Below are positions 17,905 through 28,372 of a stretch of 64,000 bases of DNA, piece by piece. The number at the start of each line of letters is the position of its first letter. Position 1 is the first letter of the stretch. The stretch is from Pseudomonas baltica (GTDB taxonomy: Bacteria; Pseudomonadota; Gammaproteobacteria; Pseudomonadales; Pseudomonadaceae). The notes under the pieces are model-generated. The model was not told the DNA's origin. It saw only the letters and a program-made list of their open reading frames with translations, and did not search any database. The position numbers and the translations under genes are program-made. Location of the stretch: NCBI RefSeq assembly GCF_031880315.1, contig NZ_CP134771.1, positions 2,418,001 through 2,482,000 on the forward strand, read 5' to 3'.

Positions 17905-18633
17905 ATGCCTCTCCCCGTATTGTCCGGTCCCGATTACCTGCGCGAGGGCCTGAAACTGGTCCTGAGCCCGGGCCTGCGAATGTTCGTGCTGATGCCACTG
18001 CTGATCAACCTGATCCTGTTCGTCGGCCTGATCTACTTCGCCGGGCACGAATTCCGCCTGTGGGTCGACGCGTTGATGCCCAGCCTGCCCCATTGGCTCG
18101 ACTTTCTCAGCTACATCCTCTGGCCCCTGTTCGTAGTGCTGGTGGCCTTTATGGTGTTCTTTACCTTCACCATGCTCGCCAACGTCATCGCCGCGCCATT
18201 CAACGGCTTCCTGGCGGAAAAGGTTGAGGTGGTGGTGACCGGCAAGGATGAATTCCCGGCGTTCAGCATGGGCGAACTGATTGAAATGGTCCCGCGCACC
18301 TTCTCCCGCGAAATGCGCAAGCTCGGTTATTACCTGCCGCGCGCGGCGGCCCTGCTGGTGCTGTCGTTCATTCCGGTGGTCAACATCATCGCCGCGCCAC
18401 TGTGGTTGCTGTTCGGGGTCTGGATGATGGCGATCCAGTACATCGACTACCCGGCGGACAACCACAAGATGAGCTGGCAGGACATGCTCGCCTGGCTTAG
18501 GCAAAAGCGCTGGAAGTGTTTGAGTTTTGGCGGGATCGTATATCTGGTGCTGCTGATACCGCTGGTCAATGTGTTGATGATGCCAGCAGCGGTGGCGGGG
18601 GCGACATTGTTCTGGGTACGGGAGCGGGGGTGA
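17905..18633 (+). CDS. cysZ: Sulfate transporter CysZ
   Basis: A 242-aa membrane protein of the CysZ family with four long hydrophobic regions (for example [20 protein letters not shown]). The family motifs [15 protein letters not shown] and [13 protein letters not shown] are present. It imports sulfate for cysteine synthesis. It is divergent from the peroxiredoxin gene. The gene is complete and of normal length, followed by a REP-type inverted pair. Confidence 0.93.
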   Translation: MPLPVLSGPDYLREGLKLVLSPGLRMFVLMPLLINLILFVGLIYFAGHEFRLWVDALMPSLPHWLDFLSYILWPLFVVLVAFMVFFTFTMLANVIAAPFNGFLAEKVEVVVTGKDEFPAFSMGELIEMVPRTFSREMRKLGYYLPRAAALLVLSFIPVVNIIAAPLWLLFGVWMMAIQYIDYPADNHKMSWQDMLAWLRQKRWKCLSFGGIVYLVLLIPLVNVLMMPAAVAGATLFWVRERG

Positions 18634-18662
18634 GGCTTCACGTCATGTATTGACGGTACCGA

Positions 18663-18749
18663 CGCGTTCGCGGGCAAGCCTCGCGCTCACAGGTGTAAGA
18701 CACCGGAACTGCTTGCACTGTGGGAGCAAAGCTTACTCGCGAAGTGGCC
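18663..18749. repeat. REP inverted pair (REPIN-like)
   Basis: GTTCGCGGGCAAGCCTCGCG (from 18666) and the oppositely oriented GTGGGAGCAAAGCTTACTCG (from 18720) are two REP units facing each other. The short hairpin GGTGTAAGACACC lies between them. They sit between the convergent cysZ and glutathione peroxidase genes. Confidence 0.8.
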
Positions 18750-18784
18750 CGGTTGGCCAGGACAGATTCAGCAGCCCGCGACAT

Positions 18785-19267
18785 TCAAGCCAGCGCTTTT
18801 TCGATCGCAGCAATGATAGCCGGATCATCCGGCGTGGCTCGCGGCGAAAAGCGCGCCAGCACGCGGCCGTCCTTGCCGACCAGAAACTTTTCGAAGTTCC
18901 AGGTGATATCCCCGGGAAACTCCGCGCCCTCTCCTGCCAGCAGGCGATATAGGGAATGACGATGCGGGCCGTTGACCTCCACCTTGCTGCCCAGGGGAAA
19001 GGTCACACCATAGTTGAGCGTGCAGAATTCCTGAATCTCGGCCTCGGTGCCTGGCTCCTGGCCGGCAAACTGATTGCAAGGCAAGCCCAGAATGCTGAAG
19101 CCTTGATCGTGGTACTTCTGGTAGAGGCTCTCCAGCCCTGCGTACTGGGGCGTGAGCCCGCACTTGGAGGCCACGTTCACCACCAATACCACTTTGCCCT
19201 TCAGCGGCGCCAGCGGCAGCTCCTTGCCGTCCAGCGCCTTGAGCTTGAGTTCATGAAATGCACTCAT
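18785..19267 (-). CDS. Glutathione peroxidase (Cys type)
   Basis: A 160-aa enzyme of the glutathione/thioredoxin peroxidase family. The peroxidatic Cys replaces selenocysteine in NVASKCGLTPQY (residues ~30-41), Gln is in LGLPCNQFAGQEPG and the active-site Trp is in WNFEKFLV. Bacterial Cys-type members mostly use thioredoxin. AGGGGATT precedes the ATG at 19267; the upstream in-frame extension has no family similarity. With trxB and the peroxiredoxin it adds to a local peroxide-defence group. Confidence 0.92.
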   Translation of the reverse strand: MSAFHELKLKALDGKELPLAPLKGKVVLVVNVASKCGLTPQYAGLESLYQKYHDQGFSILGLPCNQFAGQEPGTEAEIQEFCTLNYGVTFPLGSKVEVNGPHRHSLYRLLAGEGAEFPGDITWNFEKFLVGKDGRVLARFSPRATPDDPAIIAAIEKALA

Positions 19268-19432
19268 GGAGTAATCCCCTGTTCGAATCCCGTCACGGCC
19301 CGCGAGCCTGTCCTTTCGAACAACACTAACAGACTGAAAAGGCGCCCGTCCAAGCCCTTCGCTCACCGTATCAAAGGTGGCGCGGAACTCGAACGGGCGC
19401 CTTCGCGGCTACCCTTGAGCTTAGCAGCTCAA

Positions 19433-19918
19433 TCAGTGGTGATGACCGCCTTCGCCGTGCACGTGACCGTGAGCGACTTCTTCCTGGCTGGCATCACGCA
19501 CGTCGACGACCTTGACCTGGAAATTCAGACGCTGGCCGGCCAACGGGTGGTTGCCATCGACTGTCACGTCGTCGCCGTCCAGATCGCGGATGGTGACGAT
19601 CTGCATCTGGCCATCGGGGGCCGAAGCGTGGAACTGCATGCCGACTTCCAGCTCGTCGACACCCTCGAACATGCTGCGGCTCAGAGTGCTGACCAGTTCG
19701 GCCGAGTACTCGCCGTAGGCGTCCTCAGGCTCGACAGCAACGGTGAGTTCGTCACCAACGTCTTTGCCGACGAGGGCTTTTTCCAGACCTGGAATGATAT
19801 TACCTGCGCCATGCAGGTAAACCAGCGGCGCGCCGCCGGCGGAGCTGTCGATGACCTCACCAGCGTCGTTGGTGAGGGTATAGTCGATAGAGACAGCCTT
19901 GTTAGCGGCAATCGGCAT
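19433..19918 (-). CDS. FKBP-type peptidyl-prolyl isomerase, SlyD-like
   Basis: A 161-aa protein with an FKBP domain split by an insert-in-flap domain, as in SlyD: AVSIDYTLTNDAGEVIDSS, then IIPGLEKALVGKDVGDEL and VDGNHPLAGQRLNF. The C-terminus is His-rich (HGHVHGEGGHHH) and probably binds Ni(II), as in E. coli SlyD, which delivers nickel to hydrogenase. It is shorter than E. coli SlyD (about 196 aa). The start at 19918 follows AAAGG. It is divergent from pta. Confidence 0.92.
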   Translation of the reverse strand: MPIAANKAVSIDYTLTNDAGEVIDSSAGGAPLVYLHGAGNIIPGLEKALVGKDVGDELTVAVEPEDAYGEYSAELVSTLSRSMFEGVDELEVGMQFHASAPDGQMQIVTIRDLDGDDVTVDGNHPLAGQRLNFQVKVVDVRDASQEEVAHGHVHGEGGHHH

Positions 19919-20105
19919 GGGCGAGACCTTTACGAAAGAATGTAGAACGATCAAGTGTAACCAAGCATCCGCCCGAAAGCGAACTGAACACTGACAGACG
20001 GGGCCACTCGAAAACCTCGTCCATTGTCGATACCCTTGGCGACGGATCCCGCGATCGGCGACCCATACGCCGACGCCTGTGCAGTGCTGACCCCGAGATG
20101 ATCGC

Positions 20106-22202
20106 ATGCAAACATTTTTTCTCGCGCCGACCGATTTTGGCGTAGGCCTGACTTCCATCAGTCTCGGACTGGTCCGCAGCCTGGAGCGTGCCGGTCACAA
20201 AGTAGGCTTTTTCAAGCCCATCGCCCAGCCCCATCCGGGCGATACCGGCCCCGAGCGCTCCACCGAACTCATCGCCCGCACCCATGGCCTGCGCCCGCCC
20301 AAACCGCTGGGCCTGGCCCATGTCGAACGCATGCTGGGCGACGGCCAGCTGGATGAACTGCTCGAAGAAATCATCACGCTGTATCAGGAAGCGGCCATCG
20401 GCAAGGACGTGCTGATCGTCGAAGGCATGGTCCCCACCCGCAGCGCCAGCTACGCCGCTCGGGTCAACCAGCATCTGGCCAAAAGCCTCGACGCCGATGT
20501 GATTCTGGTGGCCGCCCCGGATGGCGACGTGCTGGCCGAGTTGTCCGGCCGAGTGGAGCTGCAGGCGCAGCTGTTCGGTGGCCCGCGGGACCCCAAGGTG
20601 CTCGGCGTGATCCTCAACAAGGTGCGTACCGACGAATCCCTGGAGGTGTTCACCACGCGCCTCAAGGAGCATTCCGCCCTGCTGCGCAGCGGCGAGTTCC
20701 GCGTGCTCGGCGCTATCCCCTTCCAGGCCGACCTCAATGCCCCGCGCACCCGCGACGTCGCCGAACTGCTGGGCGCCCAGGTGATCAACGCGGGCGATTT
20801 CGAAGTGCGGCGCATGGCCAAGATCATCATCTGCGCGCGCACCGTGCTCAACACCGTGCCGCTGCTCAAGCCCGGCGTATTGGTAGTGACCCCCGGCGAT
20901 CGCGACGACATCCTCCTGGCCGCCAGCCTGGCATGGCTCAACGGCGTGCCGCTGGCGGGAATTCTGCTGACCAGCGATTCGCTGCCCGACCCGCGCATCA
21001 TGGAGCTGTGCCGAGGCGCCCTGCAGAGCGGCCTGCCGGTGCTGTCGGTGAGCACGGGGTCGTACGATACGGCGACTCAACTCAATCAGCTGAACAAGGA
21101 AATCCCCATCGATGACCGCGAACGTGCAGAGATCATCACCGATTTCGTCGCCAGCTACCTCGACTCCAACTGGCTGCATCAGCGCTCCGGTACGCCGCGA
21201 GAAATGCGCCTGTCGCCGGCGGTGTTCCGTTATCAGTTGATCCAGCGCGCGCAGCAGGCCAACAAGCGCATCGTCCTGCCCGAAGGCGCCGAGCCCATGA
21301 CCGTGCAAGCCGCTGCCATCTGCCAGGCGCGCGGCATCGCCCGTTGCGTGCTGCTGGCCAAGCCCCAGGACGTGCACGCCGTGGCTCGCGCTCAAGGCAT
21401 CGAATTGCCTGAAGGGCTGGAGATCCTCGACCCGGACCTGATCCGCGAGCGCTACGTCGAGCCGATGGTCGAACTGCGCAAAAGCAAGAACCTCAACGCC
21501 CCCATGGCCGAGCAGCAACTCGAGGACCCGGTGGTGATCGGCACCATGATGCTGGCCCTCGATGAAGTCGACGGCCTGGTGTCGGGGCTGATCCACTCCA
21601 CCGCCAACACCATTCGCCCGGCCCTGCAGCTGATCAAGACAGCGCCGGGCTGCACCTTGGTGTCCTCGGTGTTTTTCATGATGTTTCCCGAAGAAGTACT
21701 GGTGTACGGCGACTGCGTGATGAACCCGCACCCCACGGCCAGCGAACTGGCCGAGATCGCCCTGCAAAGCGCCGACTCGGCCCAGGCGTTCGGGATCCCT
21801 GCGCGAGTGGCGATGATCAGCTACTCAAGCGGTCACTCGGCCAGCGGCGAAGAGGTCGAGAAGGTCCGCGAGGCGACGCTGCTGGCCAAGGAGGCTCAGC
21901 GCGAACTGCTGATCGACGGCCCGCTGCAATACGACGCCGCTGCCAACGAGCATGTCGCCCATCAACTGGCGCCGGACAGCCCGGTGGCTGGCCGCGCCAC
22001 GGTATTCGTGTTCCCGGACCTGAATACCGGCAACACCACCCACAAGGCGGTACAGCGCAGCGCCGACTGCGTCAGTCTCGGGCCGATGCTGCAAGGCCTG
22101 CGCAAACCGGTCAACGACCTGCCACGGGGCGCGCAAGTGGACGACATCGTCTACACCATCGCCCTGACTGCCATTCAGGCCAACCGAATTCTGGAGCTAT
22201 AG
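20106..22202 (+). CDS. pta: Phosphate acetyltransferase
   Basis: A 698-aa long-form Pta that converts acetyl-CoA and phosphate to acetyl phosphate. The N-terminal ~215 residues form a BioD/CobB-like P-loop domain (FLAPTDFGVGLTSISLGLVR, where the usual G-K-T motif is altered). A DRTGG domain follows (~220-330), and then the catalytic PTA_PTB domain from ~375 with RIVLPEGAEP and SYSSGHSASG. No ackA gene lies next to it, unlike the ackA-pta operon of many bacteria. It is followed after 6 bp by an acyltransferase gene. Confidence 0.94.
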   Translation: MQTFFLAPTDFGVGLTSISLGLVRSLERAGHKVGFFKPIAQPHPGDTGPERSTELIARTHGLRPPKPLGLAHVERMLGDGQLDELLEEIITLYQEAAIGKDVLIVEGMVPTRSASYAARVNQHLAKSLDADVILVAAPDGDVLAELSGRVELQAQLFGGPRDPKVLGVILNKVRTDESLEVFTTRLKEHSALLRSGEFRVLGAIPFQADLNAPRTRDVAELLGAQVINAGDFEVRRMAKIIICARTVLNTVPLLKPGVLVVTPGDRDDILLAASLAWLNGVPLAGILLTSDSLPDPRIMELCRGALQSGLPVLSVSTGSYDTATQLNQLNKEIPIDDRERAEIITDFVASYLDSNWLHQRSGTPREMRLSPAVFRYQLIQRAQQANKRIVLPEGAEPMTVQAAAICQARGIARCVLLAKPQDVHAVARAQGIELPEGLEILDPDLIRERYVEPMVELRKSKNLNAPMAEQQLEDPVVIGTMMLALDEVDGLVSGLIHSTANTIRPALQLIKTAPGCTLVSSVFFMMFPEEVLVYGDCVMNPHPTASELAEIALQSADSAQAFGIPARVAMISYSSGHSASGEEVEKVREATLLAKEAQRELLIDGPLQYDAAANEHVAHQLAPDSPVAGRATVFVFPDLNTGNTTHKAVQRSADCVSLGPMLQGLRKPVNDLPRGAQVDDIVYTIALTAIQANRILEL

Positions 22203-22208
22203 GCATCC

Positions 22209-23102
22209 ATGCTGGCATTTCTCCCCGGCCCAGTGCGCGGCTCCCTCGCCGCGCTGATTCTGGCGTTCAATACCATTCTTTGCTGCACCCCGCTGTTCGT
22301 CGTGGCGTTGGTCAAGGCCTGCATACGCGTTGTACCGGTGCAACGTGCTTGCGACCGCCTGCTGCGCTTCATCCACGAAAGCTGGATCAACAACAACCGC
22401 ATCTGGGTCGACCCGGTGCAGTGGCATGTCAGCGGCTTGCAAGGGCTGGACTACAGCCACTCCTATCTGGTCACCAGCAACCACCAGAGCTGGGTCGACA
22501 TCATGGTCCTGCAGTACCAGCTCAACCGGCGGGTGCAGCCTTTGAAGTTCTTTCTCAAGCAGGAGCTGATCTGGGTGCCAATCATCGGTGTGGCGATGTG
22601 GGCATTAGGCTTCCCGTTCATGAAGCGCTACACCAAGGCGTATCTTGAAAAGCATCCGGAAAAAAAGGGCAAGGACTTGCAGACCACCCGGCGCACCTGC
22701 GCCAAGTTTCGCCATCAGGCCACGGGCATCTTCAATTTCGTCGAAGGCACACGTTTCACCGAAGCCAAGCATGCCCAGCAGCAGTCGCCGTTTCGCTACT
22801 TGCTCAAGCCAAAGGCCGGGGGTATCGCCTTTGTGCTGGATGCCATGGGCGAGCAGTTGCAATCGCTGGTCGACGTGACCATTCATTACCCGCAAGGGCG
22901 GCCGGGGTTCTGGGACATGTTGTGCGGGAATGTGCCGGAGATCGTCGCGCAGTTCGAAGAAGTGGCGATTCCGGCCGAGTTCATCGGCAAGAGTTACGAT
23001 CAGGATATGGACTATCGCCAAGCGTTTCAGCAGTGGATCAATGCGTTGTGGGTGGCCAAGGATGAGCGGCTGGGGCAGCTGCATCGGCAGTATCCGGGTT
23101 GA
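22209..23102 (+). CDS. YihG-like lysophospholipid acyltransferase (PlsC family)
   Basis: A 297-aa membrane-associated acyltransferase. The catalytic HxxxxD is in SNHQSWVDIMVLQ (residues ~94-106), and EGTRFT carries the second family motif. One hydrophobic helix at ~12-40 anchors it. It resembles E. coli YihG, a secondary 1-acylglycerol-3-phosphate acyltransferase. It starts 6 bp after pta, so the two are cotranscribed. The terminator at 23144 ends the unit. Confidence 0.85.
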   Translation: MLAFLPGPVRGSLAALILAFNTILCCTPLFVVALVKACIRVVPVQRACDRLLRFIHESWINNNRIWVDPVQWHVSGLQGLDYSHSYLVTSNHQSWVDIMVLQYQLNRRVQPLKFFLKQELIWVPIIGVAMWALGFPFMKRYTKAYLEKHPEKKGKDLQTTRRTCAKFRHQATGIFNFVEGTRFTEAKHAQQQSPFRYLLKPKAGGIAFVLDAMGEQLQSLVDVTIHYPQGRPGFWDMLCGNVPEIVAQFEEVAIPAEFIGKSYDQDMDYRQAFQQWINALWVAKDERLGQLHRQYPG

Positions 23103-23143
23103 TCCGGGATCGCTGCTGACATTACTGCACAAATCCCAGGCAT

Positions 23144-23176
23144 AAAAAAATCCCGCTACGAGAGCGGGATTTTTTA
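23144..23176. terminator. Bidirectional terminator, acyltransferase / groEL
   Basis: TCCCGCT (23151-23157) and AGCGGGA (23163-23169) pair across 5 nt, flanked by an A-run and a T-run. It ends both convergent transcripts. Confidence 0.88.
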
Positions 23177-23197
23177 TTCAGCAGGATGAAGCAGCGA

Positions 23198-24856
<1,659 letters not shown>

Positions 24857-24896
24857 TTAAATACTTTGTAGTAACGGGAAAATGGGCGGGGCGGTA

Positions 24897-25190
24897 TCAG
24901 TCTTCCAGTACAGCGAGAATCTCGTTCTCAGCCATTACCAGCAGATCTTCGCCGTCGATTTTCACAGTGTTGCTGCCGGAGTAAGGGCCGAACACAACCT
25001 TGTCACCCACCTTCACGGCCAGCGCGCGGACTTCGCCGTTTTCCAGCGACTTGCCAGGACCAGCAGCGAGAATCACACCGTGGTTGGCTTTTTCAGCAGC
25101 CGAACCTGGCAGAACGATACCGCCAGCGGTTTTCTTTTCTTCTTCACTACGACGGATGACTACGCGGTCATGCAGAGGACGAAGCTTCAT
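24897..25190 (-). CDS. groS: 10-kDa co-chaperonin GroES
   Basis: A 97-aa Gro[22 protein letters not shown] begins the beta-barrel, and the mobile loop [16 protein letters not shown] is intact. GGAGAG lies before the ATG. It is the first gene of groES-groEL, with the 5' leader of about 135 nt reaching to the heat-shock promoter. Confidence 0.98.
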   Translation of the reverse strand: MKLRPLHDRVVIRRSEEEKKTAGGIVLPGSAAEKANHGVILAAGPGKSLENGEVRALAVKVGDKVVFGPYSGSNTVKIDGEDLLVMAENEILAVLED

Positions 25191-25331
25191 TGTCGATCTC
25201 TCCTAATTATGGTTTTCATCAGCCAGTGCTCTCACCGGCGGGTTGGTTCAGTCCGGCGTTGCCGGTCGCGGCTCGACGGGCGAGACGCGGAATTTGTCCA
25301 GCATGGATGCTGGAAACCTTTCGGTGACCCA

Positions 25332-25360
25332 TACATAAGGTCGCGCTAAACGATTACAAG
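25332..25360 (-). promoter_or_regulatory. Sigma-32-like heat-shock promoter of groES-groEL
   Basis: On the minus strand CTTGTAA (25360-25354) is followed after 13 bp by CCTTATGTA (25340-25332). Against the sigma-32 consensus CTTGAAA-N13-17-CCCCATNTA the first element has one mismatch and the second two. The position, about 140 bp before groES, fits. Confidence 0.65.
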
Positions 25361-25402
25361 GGCTGCGGCACAATTTTTTTCGTTTTCAGAGGTCTGCAAT
25401 GC

Positions 25403-25425
25403 AAAACGGCCCCCGTAGGAGCCGT
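25403..25425 (-). terminator. Terminator of the fxsA-type gene
   Basis: On the minus strand ACGGCTCC, TACG and GGGGCCGT are followed by TTT. The hairpin lies just after the fxsA-type stop and before the groES promoter. Confidence 0.65.
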
Positions 25426-25445
25426 CTGAAAAATCATGAACGGGT

Positions 25446-25937
25446 TCAGTGATCGCGACGCTCGAAATCGCCCTCGATCACCTCGCCTTCGATGACTTCC
25501 GGCGGGCGACGCGATGGCGTGGCCGAGCCGGCAGCAGGACCACGGGGTTGCAGGTCATCGGCGAACGCGCGCTGGCGCATCGACTGGGCCTGAGCGCGCG
25601 CACGGATCTTGCGCGCCAGGATGTTGCGGGTGAAAGGCATCAGGCAGATGACACCCAACACATCGCTGATGAAGCCCGGCAACAGCAACAGTCCACCGCC
25701 AATGGCGAACATCAGGCCATCGAACACCTGGTCGGCGGGCATCTCGCCACGCTGCAACGCTTCACGGGTGCGCAGCACCGTGGCCAGGCCGGCCAGACGC
25801 ATGACCATCACACCCAGGGCCGAACCGATGATGATCATCAGCAAGGCCGGAAAGAAGCCGATCGCGGTGCTGACTTTGAAGAACGTATACAGCTCAAGCA
25901 CCGGGAACAGCAGAAACAACACTAAAAAGGCACGCAT
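25446..25937 (-). CDS. fxsA: FxsA family membrane protein
   Basis: A 163-aa inner-membrane protein. Four hydrophobic stretches cover residues 1-120 (for example AFLVLFLLFPVLELYTFF and GGGLLLLPGFISDVLGVICL), and the cytosolic tail ends in a small repeat, VIEGEVIEGD. In E. coli FxsA relieves exclusion of phage T7 by the F plasmid. The ATG at 25937 follows GAGGAAA; the preceding TTG is not needed. It lies next to groES, as in other pseudomonads. Confidence 0.9.
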   Translation of the reverse strand: MRAFLVLFLLFPVLELYTFFKVSTAIGFFPALLMIIIGSALGVMVMRLAGLATVLRTREALQRGEMPADQVFDGLMFAIGGGLLLLPGFISDVLGVICLMPFTRNILARKIRARAQAQSMRQRAFADDLQPRGPAAGSATPSRRPPEVIEGEVIEGDFERRDH

Positions 25938-26000
25938 CAAGGTTTCCTCTACGCAAGAACGCTTGCAGTAGACCGTAGATGGCGTCGATAAATCGTGAAT

Positions 26001-26732
26001 TCAAGCGTCAGCGGTCTCGCGACCCGGCCAGTGCGTTGCTTGAGCCAGTAAAACCAGGGCCTCACGGACTTGTATCGGCGTATTACAAGGTGCTGCGAAG
26101 GGCAACCACCAAAGCGCCTGGCCGATGCGCAAGTGCATCCCTTCGCTGTCGATACCTGCCAGCACCGCTGGCTCGCCGTCGGGCAACCCGGCCAATGCCA
26201 CGTAGTGGGCAATGGCCTTGGCATGGTCGGCATTCATATGCGCAACCATGCTGGTCTCGACCTTGCCGATGAAAGGATTGGCCAGGGTGACGTCGTCGAG
26301 CCAGTGAATGGCACCGAAGCCGCCGATATAGCGATGGCGCACCGGGGTCAGCACCCAGAAATCGAAATCGTGGGCCTGGTGGTAGTTTTGCGAGTCGGGG
26401 AAGAATTGGTAGTAGCGGTTCGCCGCTGACTCGATGGCCGCCGGGTCAAGCAGCTTGCTCGCCTCGGCCAACACGGTAAGACGGCCTACCGCCTGCACAT
26501 CTTCGGCGCCGCGCTCGCTGACCAGCAGCGAGCATTTTGGGTCCAGCGCAAGATTATGGGTGTGCTGGGCGATCCGGCTGATGAGGATCAGCGGGTAGCC
26601 ATCGGCATCCAGGCAATAAGGCACCACTGAGCCGAAAGGAAATCCGGGCATGGCTTTGGAGTGGGTCGACAGCACCCCGCGATAATCCTTGAGCAGCAGT
26701 TCGCGGGCTTGCTTGATGGCTTTGGCGCTCAT
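26001..26732 (-). CDS. HugZ family haem-utilisation / PNPOx-like protein
   Basis: A 243-aa protein. Residues ~1-150 form an FMN-binding split barrel (DYRGVLSTHSKAMPGFPFGS, YPLILISRIAQHT). The C-terminal part carries the DUF2470 motif MVAHMNADHAKAIAHYV. This two-domain layout is typical of the HugZ family, which includes haem oxygenases and proteins of unknown function. TAGGAGG stands before the ATG at 26732. No haem-uptake genes lie near, so a haem role is not supported by context. Confidence 0.82.
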   Translation of the reverse strand: MSAKAIKQARELLLKDYRGVLSTHSKAMPGFPFGSVVPYCLDADGYPLILISRIAQHTHNLALDPKCSLLVSERGAEDVQAVGRLTVLAEASKLLDPAAIESAANRYYQFFPDSQNYHQAHDFDFWVLTPVRHRYIGGFGAIHWLDDVTLANPFIGKVETSMVAHMNADHAKAIAHYVALAGLPDGEPAVLAGIDSEGMHLRIGQALWWLPFAAPCNTPIQVREALVLLAQATHWPGRETADA

Positions 26733-26754
26733 CGCAACGGCTCCTCCTAAATAA

Positions 26755-26843
26755 TGTAGAGAGGGGGCTTGCCCCCGATTCAGTGTGTCAACCACAGCGA
26801 TGTTGACGGGTCTACTGGATCGGGGGCAAGCCCCCTCTTTACA
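26755..26843. repeat. 25-bp inverted repeat, REPIN-like
   Basis: The arm around GAGGGGGCTTGCCCCCGAT (26755-26779) is repeated in reverse complement at 26819-26843 with one mismatch in 25, separated by 39 bp. Each arm is also self-palindromic (GGGGGCTTGCCCCC). It belongs to a different REP class from the GCGGGCAAGC-type units elsewhere in the window. It lies between the DUF481 and HugZ-like genes. Confidence 0.85.
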
Positions 26844-26858
26844 TAGGTAAGCCTGTGC

Positions 26859-27878
26859 TTACCAAGTCACACCCAGGCCTGCGGTGTAACGGGTGGTGTT
26901 GAGGTCGCTGTTGGTAGTACCGGACACCTGGTCCTTCTCGGCCTTGAGGTTGAGCGAGGCCCATTCGGTCAGCTTGTAGCGCAGGCCGATATCGGCATCC
27001 AGGCTGTAGGTCGCAGTATTATCCAAAGGCCGGCCCAGCTCGCCAGTGGTGAAGAACTGCACCGTCTTGCCAATGAGGTAGCGGCTGTAATCCCATTTCA
27101 ACGCCGTTGAATAGAAGTTGACCTGGTTGCCATCGCTGTAGCGGTAATCAGTACGGTTGAGCAAGCCGGTCAGCGAGAACGCGCCTAGCTCGTCATCCCA
27201 GAACTGGTAGCCAGGACCGGTACCGACGGTGCGCTGGCGTTCGAGATCCTCGACGTGATCGCTCTTGTAGTCAACGCGCCCTTGCCAGAACCACTTGTCG
27301 GTAATGAAACGGTCGAGGGCATACTCGGCGCTCCAGTTATCGGTGGTGGTGATGCCGTCCTGGGATTCGCGGTTGTACTCGCCCGTGGCGTTATGGCGCC
27401 ACTTGCCATGGCGGGCCTGGGTCTTGAAGGCGATGTTGTAGTCATCGGTATCGGTATCGGCGCGCTTGAAGTCCAGAGCCAGATCGACGTTGCCGGTAAA
27501 GGTCAGGTCCTGGATGATCGGCTTGGGCTTCATGATCTGCTGGATGCTGGCAATGGGGACCGTTTTTGGCGCCTCGCCATTTTCCAGGGTGACCTTGCCG
27601 TCGTCCGACGCCTTGATCGACTTGGCCTTCTCGCCGGTGTAGGCGTCCTGCTTGACCAGCAGTTCCTGATCGCTTTGCAAGGTCTTGACCTGCTTCATGT
27701 CGATCGGGATGGAGCCGCCGTACGGGGTATCGAGCATCAGCTTGCCGCCGTCGAACACCTTGATCGTCCCGGTCAGACGGTCACCATTCTTCATCCAGAC
27801 GGTGTCAGCCATGGCGGCGGAAGATGCAGAAAAGGCAGCAACGCAGAGAAGGGTTCTTTTCAACGTAGGTGTCAACAT
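26859..27878 (-). CDS. DUF481 family outer-membrane protein (YdiY-like)
   Basis: A 339-aa secreted protein. The N-terminal signal peptide (TLLCVAAFSASSAAMA) is cut near residue 24. Residues ~25-110 form a small SH3-like repeat region (TVWMKNGDRLTGTIKVFDGG). From ~125 to the end amphipathic beta strands alternate and finish in W, the usual end of an outer-membrane barrel. The family function is unknown; E. coli YdiY is acid-inducible. The gene stands alone behind the inverted repeat. Confidence 0.87.
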   Translation of the reverse strand: MLTPTLKRTLLCVAAFSASSAAMADTVWMKNGDRLTGTIKVFDGGKLMLDTPYGGSIPIDMKQVKTLQSDQELLVKQDAYTGEKAKSIKASDDGKVTLENGEAPKTVPIASIQQIMKPKPIIQDLTFTGNVDLALDFKRADTDTDDYNIAFKTQARHGKWRHNATGEYNRESQDGITTTDNWSAEYALDRFITDKWFWQGRVDYKSDHVEDLERQRTVGTGPGYQFWDDELGAFSLTGLLNRTDYRYSDGNQVNFYSTALKWDYSRYLIGKTVQFFTTGELGRPLDNTATYSLDADIGLRYKLTEWASLNLKAEKDQVSGTTNSDLNTTRYTAGLGVTW

Positions 27879-27960
27879 AGGCGGTATCGGGGCTCTTGGC
27901 TCACGAACTGTAGGTGCGACAATTCGTTTCAGTGATGGCAGAACAAGGACAGACTTGCGA

Positions 27961-28317
27961 ATGACCGATGAGTTCCCTGATTTTTCAGGACCATTTCCGA
28001 TTGATGGCGCGGACCGTCGACGCGAGGCGCTCTACATCGCGCTGGCGGCGGTGCCAGCCGGCCATGTCGTTAGCTACGGACAGCTGGCCGAGTTGGCAGG
28101 CCTTGGCCGCGCTGCGCGCTGGGTTGGCAGGACACTGAGCCAATTGCCAGAAGGCAGCACCCTGCCCTGGCACCGCGTGGTAGCTGCTGGCGGTCGCCTG
28201 AGCCTGCCGCTCGGCAGCCCGAGCGGCGACGAACAACGAGCGCGATTACGCAGCGAGGGTGTTCAGATAATGAATAATCGTGTGGATATTGCTCGGCATG
28301 GCTGGCGCCCGATGTAG
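27961..28317 (+). CDS. Alkyltransferase-like protein (ATL / MGMT family)
   Basis: A 118-aa member of the O6-alkylguanine-DNA alkyltransferase C-domain family. The active-site motif reads STLPWHRVV, with Trp in place of the Cys of PCHRV, so it cannot accept alkyl groups. Such proteins bind O6-alkylguanine and pass the lesion to nucleotide excision repair. VPAGHVVSYGQLAELAG provides the DNA-binding helix-turn-helix. The ATG at 27961 is 82 bp from the divergent DUF481 start. Confidence 0.9.
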   Translation: MTDEFPDFSGPFPIDGADRRREALYIALAAVPAGHVVSYGQLAELAGLGRAARWVGRTLSQLPEGSTLPWHRVVAAGGRLSLPLGSPSGDEQRARLRSEGVQIMNNRVDIARHGWRPM

Positions 28318-28372
28318 CAGTGCGGTTAGAGTGCGCGCTTTGTTTTCGCACTTTTGAGGCAGATTTCAGCCC

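Noticed and set aside
26001..26732. Haem-uptake locus around the HugZ-like gene
   Set aside because: No haem receptor, TonB or ABC transporter genes lie near; only the family name points to haem.
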